NCBI GenBank assembly: GCA_046263155.1
Contig: JBHELF010000001.1
Coordinates: 1 to 42,181, forward strand
Reading direction: 5' to 3'
DNA length: 42,181 nt
Source: DATADF01 sp046263155
GTDB taxonomy: Bacteria > Actinomycetota > CADDZG01 > WHSQ01
Shown piece after piece: positions 21,865 to 31,423 of this stretch. The number at the start of each line of letters is the position of its first letter. The first letter of the stretch is position 1. A program made the position numbers and the translations under genes. The notes under the pieces are model-generated. The model was given only the letters and a program-made list of their open reading frames with translations. It had not been told where the DNA came from and made no database searches.

Positions 21865-23162
21865 CGGCCCTCGTCCGGGTCGAGGGCCAGCCTTCTTCGA
21901 ATCGCCTCCGCGTGTCCCGGCAAACCCTCGGCGGCGGCAAGTGCCTCAATGTGAGGACCAAGCCGTTCGAGAGAAGCCCGATCGAGCGAAGAGACATAGA
22001 TCCTTTTGACGAAGTCGGGAACCCCGAGCCCTGAGGACCAGCGCGCCGCCCCTCCGGTCGGCAGAACGTGATTCGTCCCGCCGACGTAGTCCCCCACCGG
22101 GACCGCCGAGTAGGCGCCGAGAAACACCGACCCCGCCGAGCGCACCTGGGGCAGAGCGTCCTCCGCGCCGGCGAAGGCAAGCTGCAGATGCTCCGGCGCG
22201 AGCGCGTTCACCGTGTCGATGGCGTGCTCGAGGTCGCGGACGAGGACCGCGCGGCCCCCCTCTATGAATACGTTCTCCAGGTCGCCGGATCGAGGATGGC
22301 CCGCGATCTGCTGTTCCAGCTCCTCGGCGACGCCGGCCGCCACTTCCGGAAGCCACGTAATGAGTGCATGCGTGCCGAGCGGGCCATGCTCGGCCTGGGC
22401 TATGAGGTCGGCCGCGAGCACGGACGTATCGAGGGTGTCGTCCGCGACGATGGCGAGCTCGGAGGGACCCGCGTGAAGGTCGGTTCCCGTCCAAGAGGAC
22501 ACGGCTCGCTTGGCTAGCGTCACGTAAATGTTGCCGGGCCCGACGATTTTCTCGACCGGCCTGACGGACCGGGTCCCGTAAGCCAGGGCGGCTATCGCCT
22601 GGGCACCACCGACCCTGTAAACCTCATCCACTCCACATAGAGAACAGGCCGCCAGAACCGGTTCCGGGATCTCCCCGTCGGGCCCGGGCGGCGAGCAGAC
22701 GGCGATCTGCTCCACCCCCGCGACCGTGGCGGGCACCGCAGCCATCACGACGCTGGAGGGATAAGCCGCGCGACCGCCGGGCGCATAGATGCCGACGCGG
22801 CGCAGCGGACGGACGATCTCGCCCACCCATTCGCCTGCCCCCTCCTCCCTCCACTCGGCCACTTGCTGCCGCTCACACGTCCGACGCAACCGTTCGGCCA
22901 TCACGGCAATCGCGTCCACGAGCGGCGGCGGGATAAGCGAGGGTGCCTTCGCCAAGACATCGGGCTCCACCCGGAGGCGATCGGGGGTCAGCCGGATTCC
23001 GTCAAATTTCTCTGTGTACTCCAGAAGGGCGTCGTCCCCTCGCAATCGCACGTCCTCCACTAGCGCCTCGACCGCCGCCGCGGAGGCGCGCCCGCTGACA
23101 GCGCGCGGGCGAGCGATGTGGACCAGGGTCTGTTGCTCGCGCCCATCGATGATCTCGAGCAT
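21861..23162 (-). CDS. hisD: Histidinol dehydrogenase
   Basis: Zinc enzyme that carries out the last two oxidations of histidine synthesis with NAD. The 433 residues include the early signature RVGIYAPGGRAAYPSSVVM, GPGNIYVTLAK, the catalytic Glu/His pair in ALAPEHLQL, and VGDYVGGTNHVLPT. It is the first gene of the his-trp run; the 50-nt gap to the SOD-like gene upstream is short for a promoter, but a separate promoter cannot be excluded. hisG and hisE are absent here. Confidence 0.97.
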   Translation of the reverse strand: MLEIIDGREQQTLVHIARPRAVSGRASAAAVEALVEDVRLRGDDALLEYTEKFDGIRLTPDRLRVEPDVLAKAPSLIPPPLVDAIAVMAERLRRTCERQQVAEWREEGAGEWVGEIVRPLRRVGIYAPGGRAAYPSSVVMAAVPATVAGVEQIAVCSPPGPDGEIPEPVLAACSLCGVDEVYRVGGAQAIAALAYGTRSVRPVEKIVGPGNIYVTLAKRAVSSWTGTDLHAGPSELAIVADDTLDTSVLAADLIAQAEHGPLGTHALITWLPEVAAGVAEELEQQIAGHPRSGDLENVFIEGGRAVLVRDLEHAIDTVNALAPEHLQLAFAGAEDALPQVRSAGSVFLGAYSAVPVGDYVGGTNHVLPTGGAARWSSGLGVPDFVKRIYVSSLDRASLERLGPHIEALAAAEGLPGHAEAIRRRLALDPDEGR

Positions 23163-23212
23163 GCAGGGAGACTAGTGGCCCGACTCCCAGCCGGGAAGCG
23201 ATCGACCGGCTC

Positions 23213-25174
23213 CTAGGGCACCTCGATGGTCTTTCGGCGCGACCGACCGCCGAGGTGATCCGCATCCTGCTTAGGAGACCTGGCCTGGAACGTCGTGGTG
23301 CGACGGACATTTCTCTTAAAGAACGCCGAGCAGCGCGCGTTAGTGGATCTCGATGCGACCTTTGGCAACGTGCCTCCACGCCCCTGATAGAGGGCGACCC
23401 GATCACCGGCGTGCCGCCCGCAGGGTTTCACCTGAACCGTCACGCCCACATCGGTACCCGGAGGAACGGACCCGCGTGGGCTGAGTCGTAGGCGCACGAG
23501 CTTCCTCACGAGAACGGGCTCGACACCGGAGTTTGCCGCCGCGCAGGTGGTCGACGCCGAAACTGAAGCCGTATAGCCGGCGCTGCGATCGGCCCTCCGC
23601 AGGAACTTCGCAACGCCCGACGCATCGGTCGTCGCGGTTTCGACTTCTCGGGTGGTATCGCTACCCGAGATCCTGCGAGATAGCACCACCTCGACTCCCG
23701 CGGTGCAGCCGGGCCCGCTCGCGTCGTCGCTCGAAACGGTGGCGGACAACCTCACCCGTCTACCGAATGTAGTGCGATTTGTTGACGCCTCGAGATTTAC
23801 ATCGCGCTCCGCACGGATCGGTGTTGCTGCCGTTCCCGTCTGAGTCGGGGTTCTGGCCGTAGCCGTCTGAGTAGGGCCGGACGTGGGCGAGCCCCGGAAA
23901 TCGCGAACCGGGCCGCAGGCTCGCCGACCCCCCGCGTCACCGGTGCGCAGCGTGGTGTCGGATGCCGGACCGGCCACGAAGTTGTTAACCGAGGGATCTG
24001 GTTTGTAGTAGTAGGCCCGCTGCGAGTAAGTCCCGTCGGGATTGGTGACGTCCTGGGCCGGGATGTTGGCGAAGTTATCGGGATTGGCGTGAACTACGAC
24101 GGCGACGTCTGCCGCGAGCAACTCGGAGACCGAGAACCGGTCCGTGGTGAAGGTTGCGCTTGCGGTGCCGTCCTCTTTTGCGAACAGCACCGGCGTGTCA
24201 CCGCGGTGGCTCGGGTGGTTGGCAGCCTCCGGGTTGTAGTGGCCTCCGGCCGACGCGAAGGATGGCGGCTCACAGGAGCCCACGTCGTGTACGTGGAAAC
24301 CGTGGAACCCAGGAGCAAGACCGCTCGCGTTGACCTGAACTTCCACTGTGTTTCCCGTTTCCGCGAACGTCACGCGGCCGGCGCCGGTCCCTTGCTCATT
24401 GACGAGATCGACCTGCGCGCCCGGTAACGGTGGTGTCGGTTCGGGAAATGGGTGGGCGGCGGCTTGAACCCGGCCGCAGGCTCGCCGACCCCCCGCGTCA
24501 CCGGTGCGTAGTGTGGTGTCCGGGGCAGCCCCCGCGACGAAGTTGTTGGCCGCGGGATCGGGTTTGTAGTAGTAGGCGCGTTGGGAGTAGCTGCCGTCGG
24601 CGCCGACTATGTCCTGGGTGGGGATGTTGGCGAGGTTATCGGGGCCGGCGTGGATCACAACCGCGACGTCCGCTGCCAGCAATTCGCCCACAGAAAACCG
24701 GTCGGTCGTAAAGGTTGCGCTCGCGGTTCCATTCTGCTGTGCGAACAGCGGCGGCATGTCCCCGGCATGGTTGGCGTGATTGGAATTGCCGGGGTTGTAG
24801 TGACCTCCCGCGGAGCCGAACGACGGCGGTTCGCAGGTGCCGACGTCGTGCACGTGAAAGCCGTGCCAACCGGGGCTCAGACCACTGACGCCGACTCTGA
24901 GACGCACATGAGTCCCGCCAAAGGATTGAAATTGGACTGACCCGACGGGTCTTCCGGTTTCGTCGATGAGATTCGCCACCGCGGTACTCGGTGGCGATGT
25001 GGTAGGGGTCGGCGTTTGAGTCGGGGTTTGGGTCGGGCTTCCGGTCGGGGTTTGGGCCGAGCTCTGCGTGGGGAGACCCGCCGCCGCCAATCCCAGGACC
25101 AGGAGCGTCACACCTATCGCGGGGCGGCTCGATACCGCTGTCCTAAAGTTGGCTCGACCGAAGAATTCCGCCAT
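23213..25174 (-). CDS. Secreted protein with two Cu,Zn superoxide dismutase domains and a C-terminal Ig-like region
   Basis: A 653-residue exported protein. A signal peptide (about 1-40, ending QSSA) is followed by a Thr/Pro-rich linker, SOD domain 1 (about 65-235), a linker, SOD domain 2 (about 254-422), another Thr-rich linker, and a C-terminal region of about 200 residues that looks like an Ig-type or carboxypeptidase-like beta domain. Domain 1 has Cu ligands H107, H109, H125, H175 and Zn ligands H125, H133, H136, D139. Domain 2 has H294, H296, H312, H362 and H312, H320, H323, D326. The structural disulfide (C114-C233; C301-C420) and the active-site Arg before the second Cys are present in both. 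It should dismutate superoxide outside the cell. No lipobox or anchor is evident. Confidence 0.9.
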   Translation of the reverse strand: MAEFFGRANFRTAVSSRPAIGVTLLVLGLAAAGLPTQSSAQTPTGSPTQTPTQTPTPTTSPPSTAVANLIDETGRPVGSVQFQSFGGTHVRLRVGVSGLSPGWHGFHVHDVGTCEPPSFGSAGGHYNPGNSNHANHAGDMPPLFAQQNGTASATFTTDRFSVGELLAADVAVVIHAGPDNLANIPTQDIVGADGSYSQRAYYYKPDPAANNFVAGAAPDTTLRTGDAGGRRACGRVQAAAHPFPEPTPPLPGAQVDLVNEQGTGAGRVTFAETGNTVEVQVNASGLAPGFHGFHVHDVGSCEPPSFASAGGHYNPEAANHPSHRGDTPVLFAKEDGTASATFTTDRFSVSELLAADVAVVVHANPDNFANIPAQDVTNPDGTYSQRAYYYKPDPSVNNFVAGPASDTTLRTGDAGGRRACGPVRDFRGSPTSGPTQTATARTPTQTGTAATPIRAERDVNLEASTNRTTFGRRVRLSATVSSDDASGPGCTAGVEVVLSRRISGSDTTREVETATTDASGVAKFLRRADRSAGYTASVSASTTCAAANSGVEPVLVRKLVRLRLSPRGSVPPGTDVGVTVQVKPCGRHAGDRVALYQGRGGTLPKVASRSTNARCSAFFKRNVRRTTTFQARSPKQDADHLGGRSRRKTIEVP

Positions 25175-25233
25175 CTCGATCCCTCAAACGACGACTCCGT
25201 GGGATCGTTACCCCCGCTCTACTCCTCTAATAC

Positions 25234-25500
25234 TCAGAAGACCGACCGGCCAGAAGCCTCGCTGCTTTCGTCGGGCACCCAGTCGGCGCCGCATTCCCGA
25301 CAGACGACGGAGCCCATAACCAGCGACAGCCTCGTGCCCGAACACACGCGGCACCGATCCAAGCCTTTGACCAAGGAGTCGTCGCGAGCGAGACAGTCGG
25401 GACACACCAGGATCTGTTGTCCGTCCCTGACGCCGCGTAACCACGGCGAGCTGCCTTTTACGGGATCCGTTTGAACGCGGCCACAAGCGGCGCAGGGCAT
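25234..25500 (-). CDS. Small double zinc-ribbon protein
   Basis: An 88-residue protein with four CxxC pairs (C3/C6, C33/C36, C50/C53, C67/C70), giving two predicted zinc ribbons. The C-terminal pair reads CRVCSGTRLSLVMGSVVCRECG. It lies 51 nt after dnaE and 59 nt before the SOD gene and has no other recognisable domain. Such ribbons often bind nucleic acid or RNA polymerase; function here is unknown. Confidence 0.78.
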   Translation of the reverse strand: MPCAACGRVQTDPVKGSSPWLRGVRDGQQILVCPDCLARDDSLVKGLDRCRVCSGTRLSLVMGSVVCRECGADWVPDESSEASGRSVF

Positions 25501-25551
25501 CGCCGAATCATGATGCAGGAAGCGTCCCGCGGCAATCGAGGCGCTGAGCTG

Positions 25552-28500
25552 TTAGCCGGAGATCAGTGCGGTGGGGCCCATCAGCACCTTGAGCTCGGCG
25601 TGAAGTCCGTTGCTTGCGTCGACCCGGAATTCGCTCCCCAACCGCAACACCGTGGTTTTCGAACCTCCATCGAGGTGCAGGAAGACCTGCTTATCGCCCG
25701 GATGGCTCGCCAGCACCTGCTTGAGATTCGTGACGAGGAGCGGGGTGCAGGTGCCGGCCGGAAGGTTGATGACGAGTGGCCGATCCTCACCGAGATCGGG
25801 CTTGTGAATCTCGCTGGCTATCAGTTTTATCGAGTCGTCGCGCGCGTCTCGATCGACCCTTCCTTTGACGAGGAGAATCGCGTCCGGGTGCAGATCGGCG
25901 GAATGCTGCTCGTAGACGCTCTGGAAAACAATGACCTCGGCACTCACCCCGGTCAGGTCCTCGAGGTCGGCCAGAACCATAATGTTGCCTTGCCGGGTGA
26001 TCTTCTTGCTGAGCCCTCCGATCATGCCCCCAACCACCACGACATCACCGGCCGGACGTTCCGACAGCGACGCGATCGAGGCATCCGTCATCCGGCTGAG
26101 CAATCCCTGTATTCCCAACAGCGGATGATCGGAGACGAAGAGACCCAGGACCTCTTTCTCCTGCGCGAGAAGGATGTCCTTGGGATGCTCGTCGAGGGGG
26201 ATCGGTCGCTCCCGGGGAGACTCTTGCTCACGCGGGTCCCCTCCGTTCGATGAGAAAAGGGAGAACTGACCGGCCTCTTCCTGCTTGCGTTCGAACATGA
26301 TCTCCGCACAGGCGTTTTCAAATACCTCTAGCAAACCTTTGCGCGTATGACCCAATGATTCAAACGCGCCGGCCTTGATGAGGGACTCGATCGTTTTCTT
26401 GTTCAAGCACGTGTAATCGACCTTTCGACAGAAGTCGTCAAACGAGTTGAACGAGCCGTGCTTCGTCCGCGCCTCGATGATCCGCTCGACAACGCCCTCG
26501 CCCACGTGACGGATCGCCGACAGGCCAAATCTCACGGAATCGCCGGCGGGAGTGAATTCCATCTCCGACGTATTCACGTCCGGGATGAGCACCGGGATCC
26601 CCATCTTGCGGGCAATGTGCAGGTAGTAGGGCTTCTGGTCTTTGTTGTCCCGCACCGAGGTCAACAGCGCGGCCATGTATTCGACCGGGTGATGGGCCTT
26701 GAGCCACGCCGTCTGATAGGCGATGTAGGCGTAGGCGGCCGAATGTGCACGGTTGAACGAATAATCGGCAAAGGGCTGGATCAGCGACCAGAGCCTTTGG
26801 GCTTCGTCCTCGGCGAGACCGAGCTTGGTGCAACCCTCCATGAAGCGGGGTTCCTCGGCGGCCATGATGTCGCGCTTCTTCTTGCCGATGGCCTTGCGGA
26901 CGAGGTCTGCCTCGCCCGGGGTGTATCCGGCAAGCTTTTGGAGGAGGAGCACGATCTGCTCCTGATAGACGAGGACGCCATAAGTCTCGCGCGTGATCTC
27001 TTCGAGAGCAGGGTGGAGATAAACGACTTTTGAGGGGTCGTTCTTTCGCTCGATATAGGCGGGGATCTGCTCCATGGGGCCCGGCCTGTACAGGGCGATC
27101 AGGGCCATGATCTGCTCGAAGCGATCCGGCTTCAGTTGAACCAGTAGGCGGCGCATCCCGTCCGACTCGAGCTGAAAGACCCCGTCGGAGTCGCCTCTCC
27201 GCAGCATTTCGTAAACCTTCGGATCGTTGAGATCGAGGCCATCGACGTCAACGTCGACCCCCTTGTTGCGTCGTATGTACTCGCGCGTTAACTCGATGAC
27301 CGTGAGGTTGCGCAGGCCGAGGAAGTCCATCTTGAGAAGGCCGAGCTCCTCCACTCCGTTCATGTCGAACTGCGTGACGATCTCGCCGTGCTCGCCGCGT
27401 TTTAGCGGAACATGTTCGACAAGAGGATCCCGGCCGATGACGACGCCGGCGGCATGGATGCCCGCGGAACGCTTGAGGTTCTCGATCTTGAGCGCCGTGT
27501 CGATGATCTGTTTCGCGGCGCCACCCGCCGCGTACGCCTCTCGCAATTCGAAGCTCGTCTCCAGCGCGTTCGCCAGGCCCCCATCGCGCCCCATGATCAG
27601 GGCCGGATACATCTTGGTGAGCCGGTCTCCATCCGCGTAAGGAAAGCCCAGCACGCGGGCGGCGTCCTTTATTGCCTGCTTCCCCTTGATGGTTCCGTAG
27701 GTGACGATTTGGGCCACGTGGTCCGCCCCGTACTTTTCCGAGACGTAACGAATGACGTCGCCCCTCCGCCGCTCATCGAAATCTATGTCGATGTCCGGCA
27801 TCGCAACTCGTTCCGGATTGAGGAAGCGCTCGAACATAAGGTCGTAGCGCAGCGGATCGAGTTCCGTGACTCCTAGGGCATAGGAAACGATCGAGCCTGC
27901 CGCGCTTCCCCGCCCGGGACCGACTCGGATCCCCTGCTGCTTGGCCCAGTTGACAAAGTCGGCAACGACCAGGAAGTAGCCGGGAAACTCCATGTCGCTG
28001 ATGACTTTCAATTCGTACTCGGCTCGCTCGCGAACCTCAGGAGTTAGCTCGCCGTAGCGCGATCGGAGGCCGTCGAGGACGAGCTCGGCGAGGTATCCGT
28101 CCAAACTCTTGCCGGGAGGTGTTTCGAAGCGCGGCAACAGATGCTCGCCGAATTTGATCTCCACATCGCAGCGTTCGGCTACCTCGACAGTGGTCTCACA
28201 GGCTCCAGGCCAGCGGGCGAACGTGCGCGCCATCTCCTCCGGCGTCTTCAGATAGAACTCTTGTGAGTCGAATTTGAACCGGTTTGGATCGGCCAGCTCG
28301 GAGCCCGTGTTGATGCACAACAGGACCTCGTGCGCTCCCGCGTCTTCCTTGTGTGTGTAATGAGAGTCGTTCGTCGCGACCCATGAGACGCCGAGCTCTT
28401 TTCCTAATGCGACCAGTTCATCGTTGAGGGCCTGTTGCTCCCGGAGCCCGTGGTCCTGCAGCTCCAGATAGAAGCGATCTCCGAAGACCTCTCGGTAGCG

Positions 28501-29046
28501 GGCTGCGACGCGGCGTGCTCCGGCGCGATCGCCGGCGACGATCAGCTTGGGGATCTCGGCCGAGAGGCAGCCCGAGAGGCAGATCAGGCCCTCGGCATGT
28601 TCGGTCAGCAGCTCCCAGTCGCTTCTGGGGTTGTAGTGGAACCCCTCGAGCCAGGCCCCCGTCGACAGCTTGACGAGGTTGCGATAGCCGGTATTCGTGG
28701 CGGCCAACAGAGTGAGGTGAAAAGTCCGTTCGCTGTTTTCCCTTTGGGGCGGCTTCTCGCGCCGGTCGCCGGCAAACAGGTAACCCTCCATCCCCACGAT
28801 CGGCTTGATCCCGGTTTTGATGCCCGTCTTGTAGAAATCGAGGGCCCCGTACATGACGCCGTGGTCGGTGATGGCACAGGCCGGCATGTCGCTCGCGGCG
28901 GCGGCCGCGAAGATGTCCGGGATCCGGCTCGCGCCGTCGAGCATGGAGTACTCGCTATGAGTGTGCAGATGCACAAAACTCACGGATTCACCCGTCTCGC
29001 GTCGTGGAATTACATCTGTGTTGTTTGTATCAAACCCGTCGGACAC
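25552..29046 (-). CDS. dnaE: DNA polymerase III alpha subunit
   Basis: Main replicative polymerase, 1164 residues. The N-terminal PHP domain (FVHLHTHSEYSMLDG at about 24-38, AITDHGVMYG) keeps its His/Asp metal residues, so proofreading by the PHP domain, as shown for mycobacterial DnaE1, is possible. The polymerase core has GPGRGSAAGS and the catalytic aspartates D418 and D420 in AMPDIDIDFDE. A clamp-binding QFSLF motif lies near residue 927, followed by an OB-fold region. The GTG at 29046 is the start, with a weak GAG site 4 nt upstream. A 121-nt gap separates it from the pseudouridine synthase. Confidence 0.98.
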   Translation of the reverse strand: MSDGFDTNNTDVIPRRETGESVSFVHLHTHSEYSMLDGASRIPDIFAAAAASDMPACAITDHGVMYGALDFYKTGIKTGIKPIVGMEGYLFAGDRREKPPQRENSERTFHLTLLAATNTGYRNLVKLSTGAWLEGFHYNPRSDWELLTEHAEGLICLSGCLSAEIPKLIVAGDRAGARRVAARYREVFGDRFYLELQDHGLREQQALNDELVALGKELGVSWVATNDSHYTHKEDAGAHEVLLCINTGSELADPNRFKFDSQEFYLKTPEEMARTFARWPGACETTVEVAERCDVEIKFGEHLLPRFETPPGKSLDGYLAELVLDGLRSRYGELTPEVRERAEYELKVISDMEFPGYFLVVADFVNWAKQQGIRVGPGRGSAAGSIVSYALGVTELDPLRYDLMFERFLNPERVAMPDIDIDFDERRRGDVIRYVSEKYGADHVAQIVTYGTIKGKQAIKDAARVLGFPYADGDRLTKMYPALIMGRDGGLANALETSFELREAYAAGGAAKQIIDTALKIENLKRSAGIHAAGVVIGRDPLVEHVPLKRGEHGEIVTQFDMNGVEELGLLKMDFLGLRNLTVIELTREYIRRNKGVDVDVDGLDLNDPKVYEMLRRGDSDGVFQLESDGMRRLLVQLKPDRFEQIMALIALYRPGPMEQIPAYIERKNDPSKVVYLHPALEEITRETYGVLVYQEQIVLLLQKLAGYTPGEADLVRKAIGKKKRDIMAAEEPRFMEGCTKLGLAEDEAQRLWSLIQPFADYSFNRAHSAAYAYIAYQTAWLKAHHPVEYMAALLTSVRDNKDQKPYYLHIARKMGIPVLIPDVNTSEMEFTPAGDSVRFGLSAIRHVGEGVVERIIEARTKHGSFNSFDDFCRKVDYTCLNKKTIESLIKAGAFESLGHTRKGLLEVFENACAEIMFERKQEEAGQFSLFSSNGGDPREQESPRERPIPLDEHPKDILLAQEKEVLGLFVSDHPLLGIQGLLSRMTDASIASLSERPAGDVVVVGGMIGGLSKKITRQGNIMVLADLEDLTGVSAEVIVFQSVYEQHSADLHPDAILLVKGRVDRDARDDSIKLIASEIHKPDLGEDRPLVINLPAGTCTPLLVTNLKQVLASHPGDKQVFLHLDGGSKTTVLRLGSEFRVDASNGLHAELKVLMGPTALISG

Positions 29047-29167
29047 TTGCTCGTCGCGCGACCAAAAAGAGCTCTGAGCAGGTCATTCGCGGCCCTCACA
29101 CAGTGCCGCGGAAGGCCTGTTGATCACAAGGACCACAGGCTGTGGCGAAGTTGTGGACGACGACCGG

Positions 29168-30100
29168 CTAGCCGGCTCCTTCCTCCGGCGCAGCGAGGCC
29201 GGCCCGGGCCAGAACCTCCGTGAGATCGGGCGGCAGGGATTCGGTGACCCGGAGGATCTCGCCCGAGGTGGGGTCGGGCCAGGCGAGCGACCAGGCGTGT
29301 AGGAAGGGCCGCTCGAGCCCGAGCGCGCGCGAAAGTTCCGAGACGCCTCCGTAGGTGCGGTCCCCCATCACCGGGTGGCCGACGTGGGCCAGGTGAACCC
29401 GGATCTGGTGGGTCCGGCCGGTCTCGAGTCGGACGTCCAAGAAGGACAGATCTCCCTTGGCCTGCAGGACCTCATAGTGCGTAACCGCGTTTCGCCCGAC
29501 GGAGACCACCGCCATCAACCGCCGCCGGCGGGGGTCGCGTCCGACGGGCGCTTCGATGGTCCCGGTGGGCACCGTGAAGGCTCCCCTCACGAGCGCGTAG
29601 TAACGCCGTTCGACCGCACGTCTTTTTAGGGCCGCGGCCAGAAACGCCTGGGCGCCATCGTCTTTGGCGACGAGCAGCAAGCCGGAGGTGTCCTTGTCCA
29701 GCCGGTGCACTATGCCCGGCCGACCAGCGTCCACGCGCGACAACGGCTCGCCGCTGCCCAGCAGCGCGTTGACCAGCGTCCCTCCGGGATGCGCCGCGTC
29801 GGGGTGGACGACCAAGCCGGGGGGCTTTGACACGACCAGAACTCTGTCATCTGAATAGCGGATCGTGAGGGGTATGTCCTCGGGCGAGGGCTCCGAAGCC
29901 GAGGGCACGACTAGCTCGCCCCACGCCGATTGTCCTGCTTCTAAGCGGTGGCTCGGGCGCACGCTTTGGCCATCGATGGTGATCTCACCCGCACGGAGGG
30001 CCTTCTGCACCGCAGCTCGTGGCAACCCCGTGCGTGCCGCGATTACCACGTCGACGCGCGTTCCGGCCTCGCTCTCGGTGGCTTCGAAAGCGATCCTCAC
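29168..30100 (-). CDS. RluD/RluA-family 23S rRNA pseudouridine synthase
   Basis: A 310-residue enzyme with an N-terminal S4 RNA-binding domain (about 12-65) and a catalytic domain carrying GIVHRLDKDTSGLLLVAKDD, in which D135 is the catalytic aspartate. The ETGRTHQIRVHLAHVGHPVMG motif is also diagnostic. It begins with GTG, 9 nt after lspA, and the lspA-RluD pairing is common across bacteria. The exact uridines modified cannot be read, although RluD-like is the best guess. Confidence 0.94.
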   Translation of the reverse strand: MRIAFEATESEAGTRVDVVIAARTGLPRAAVQKALRAGEITIDGQSVRPSHRLEAGQSAWGELVVPSASEPSPEDIPLTIRYSDDRVLVVSKPPGLVVHPDAAHPGGTLVNALLGSGEPLSRVDAGRPGIVHRLDKDTSGLLLVAKDDGAQAFLAAALKRRAVERRYYALVRGAFTVPTGTIEAPVGRDPRRRRLMAVVSVGRNAVTHYEVLQAKGDLSFLDVRLETGRTHQIRVHLAHVGHPVMGDRTYGGVSELSRALGLERPFLHAWSLAWPDPTSGEILRVTESLPPDLTEVLARAGLAAPEEGAG

Positions 30101-30109
30101 ACAGCCTCG

Positions 30110-30565
30110 CTAGTCGGCCTCTTCGACCGCGGTGCCCGTCGAACCCAGCAAGAGCAGCCACAAGACGCCGACGACGATCGCGCTGTCGGCCAGGTTGAAA
30201 ACCGGCCACACGTGAAAATCGATGAAATCGACCACCTTGCCGTCGGTCTCCCTGATCAACCTGTCGGTTAAATTGCCGAGGCCCCCGCCGAGGACCATCC
30301 CCAGCGGCAGGAGCCAGCGTCTGTCGTCGACCCGTCGCGCCCACACCAGAATGACGCCCACAACCACGATGGTGGCCAGAAGGAAGAAGCCGGGCAGATG
30401 CTGCAGAAGCCCGAAAGCGCCTCCGGGATTAAAGGCCAAGCGAAGACTGAATATATTTGGGATGACGGTCACCGGCCCATCTTTGAGCTCGGACAGCGCT
30501 AGTCCCTTGGTCACCTGATCGAGGATCAGCACGACGAGCGCGGTCAACCAGACTCGGACTCTCAT
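30110..30565 (-). CDS. lspA: Lipoprotein signal peptidase
   Basis: Aspartyl protease with four membrane helices that cleaves prolipoprotein signal peptides; several lipoproteins in this window would be substrates. Length 151 is normal. The catalytic aspartates are D101 (GNLTDRL) and D127 (VFNLADSAI), and DQVTKGLAL and FNPGGAFG are conserved family segments. It is preceded by the DksA-like gene (24-nt gap) and followed by the pseudouridine synthase. Confidence 0.97.
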   Translation of the reverse strand: MRVRVWLTALVVLILDQVTKGLALSELKDGPVTVIPNIFSLRLAFNPGGAFGLLQHLPGFFLLATIVVVGVILVWARRVDDRRWLLPLGMVLGGGLGNLTDRLIRETDGKVVDFIDFHVWPVFNLADSAIVVGVLWLLLLGSTGTAVEEAD

Positions 30566-30589
30566 TTCTCCGCTCGGGCGTCGGGCTGG

Positions 30590-31396
30590 CTAGCGGGCGC
30601 GCTCTTCTCGCCGCTTGCAGTCCATGCACAGAACCGCGTGGGGCAGTGCCTTGAGCCGGGCGGCATCGATCGGGCCCCCGCAGCGCTCGCATACACCGTA
30701 GACCCCCTCGTCGATGCGCCCGATGGCACGGGTGATCTGATCGATGAGATCCCGAATGTTGTTCTGGATGGACAGGTCGCGCTCGCGCTCGAAGGTTGCC
30801 GTGCCCGCATCGGCGAAATCCTCATCGAGGCCGACTTCGCCCGTGAGGTCTGACTGAGTGTCGGTGAACGAGCTCTGCTCCAGTTCTTCCTGCTGGCGTT
30901 TGAGGTCCACGAGCTCTTGGGCGAGCTCCGTCCGAATGGCGGCGAGCTGCTTCTTGTCGAGTTTGGCCGGGCGGGGGGGCCGGCCGGCCGGCTTCTTCGC
31001 AGCGGGACGCGGTCGCGTCGGAAACCGTGCTCGCTCGCTGCCGCGCGCCTGACCTCGGCGACCACCCGCCTGACGAGTGGCCCCCGCGCGCGTGGCCGCG
31101 GGCGTCTTCCGGCTGCGCTCGGCGGGCGTCTTGGCAGCCCGGCCGCGCGGAGTAGCAGTCTTGCGCGCCGTGCCCTTCTTCGCGGTCGTTTTGCGTTCAG
31201 TCCTCTTCGGCGCTGCCTTGGTCGTCTTTTTCGCGACGGATGTGGTCTTTTTGCTGGTCTTTTTCGCTCGTGCGCCGCGGCCCTTGTCGCTTGCTGCGCG
31301 GCCTTTTTGCGTACGCGCGGAGCGACTCTGGGAACCAGTCGAGCGCGCCGCAGAACCCTTCGTAGTCTTGCGCGCCGGCGTCATTGGGCGCAGCAC
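30590..31396 (-). CDS. DksA/TraR-type zinc-finger protein with a Lys/Arg/Ala-rich N-terminal tail
   Basis: A 268-residue protein. The C-terminal 120 residues are a TraR/DksA domain: a coiled coil (LDKKQLAAIRTELAQELVDL), then a C4 zinc finger with CERCGG and CMDCK. The first 140 residues are extremely basic and low in complexity (stretches such as AKKTSKKTTSVAKKTTKAAP), like the tails of histone H1-like proteins. The tail would bind DNA or RNA, while the DksA part would target RNA polymerase; both are inference. The GTG at 31396 or the ATG at 31384 could start it; neither has a clear ribosome site. The tail is almost free of acidic residues until the coiled coil. Confidence 0.86.
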   Translation of the reverse strand: MLRPMTPARKTTKGSAARSTGSQSRSARTQKGRAASDKGRGARAKKTSKKTTSVAKKTTKAAPKRTERKTTAKKGTARKTATPRGRAAKTPAERSRKTPAATRAGATRQAGGRRGQARGSERARFPTRPRPAAKKPAGRPPRPAKLDKKQLAAIRTELAQELVDLKRQQEELEQSSFTDTQSDLTGEVGLDEDFADAGTATFERERDLSIQNNIRDLIDQITRAIGRIDEGVYGVCERCGGPIDAARLKALPHAVLCMDCKRREERAR

Positions 31397-31423
31397 GATA
31401 GCACAGCGGTGTGATGCGCTAGG

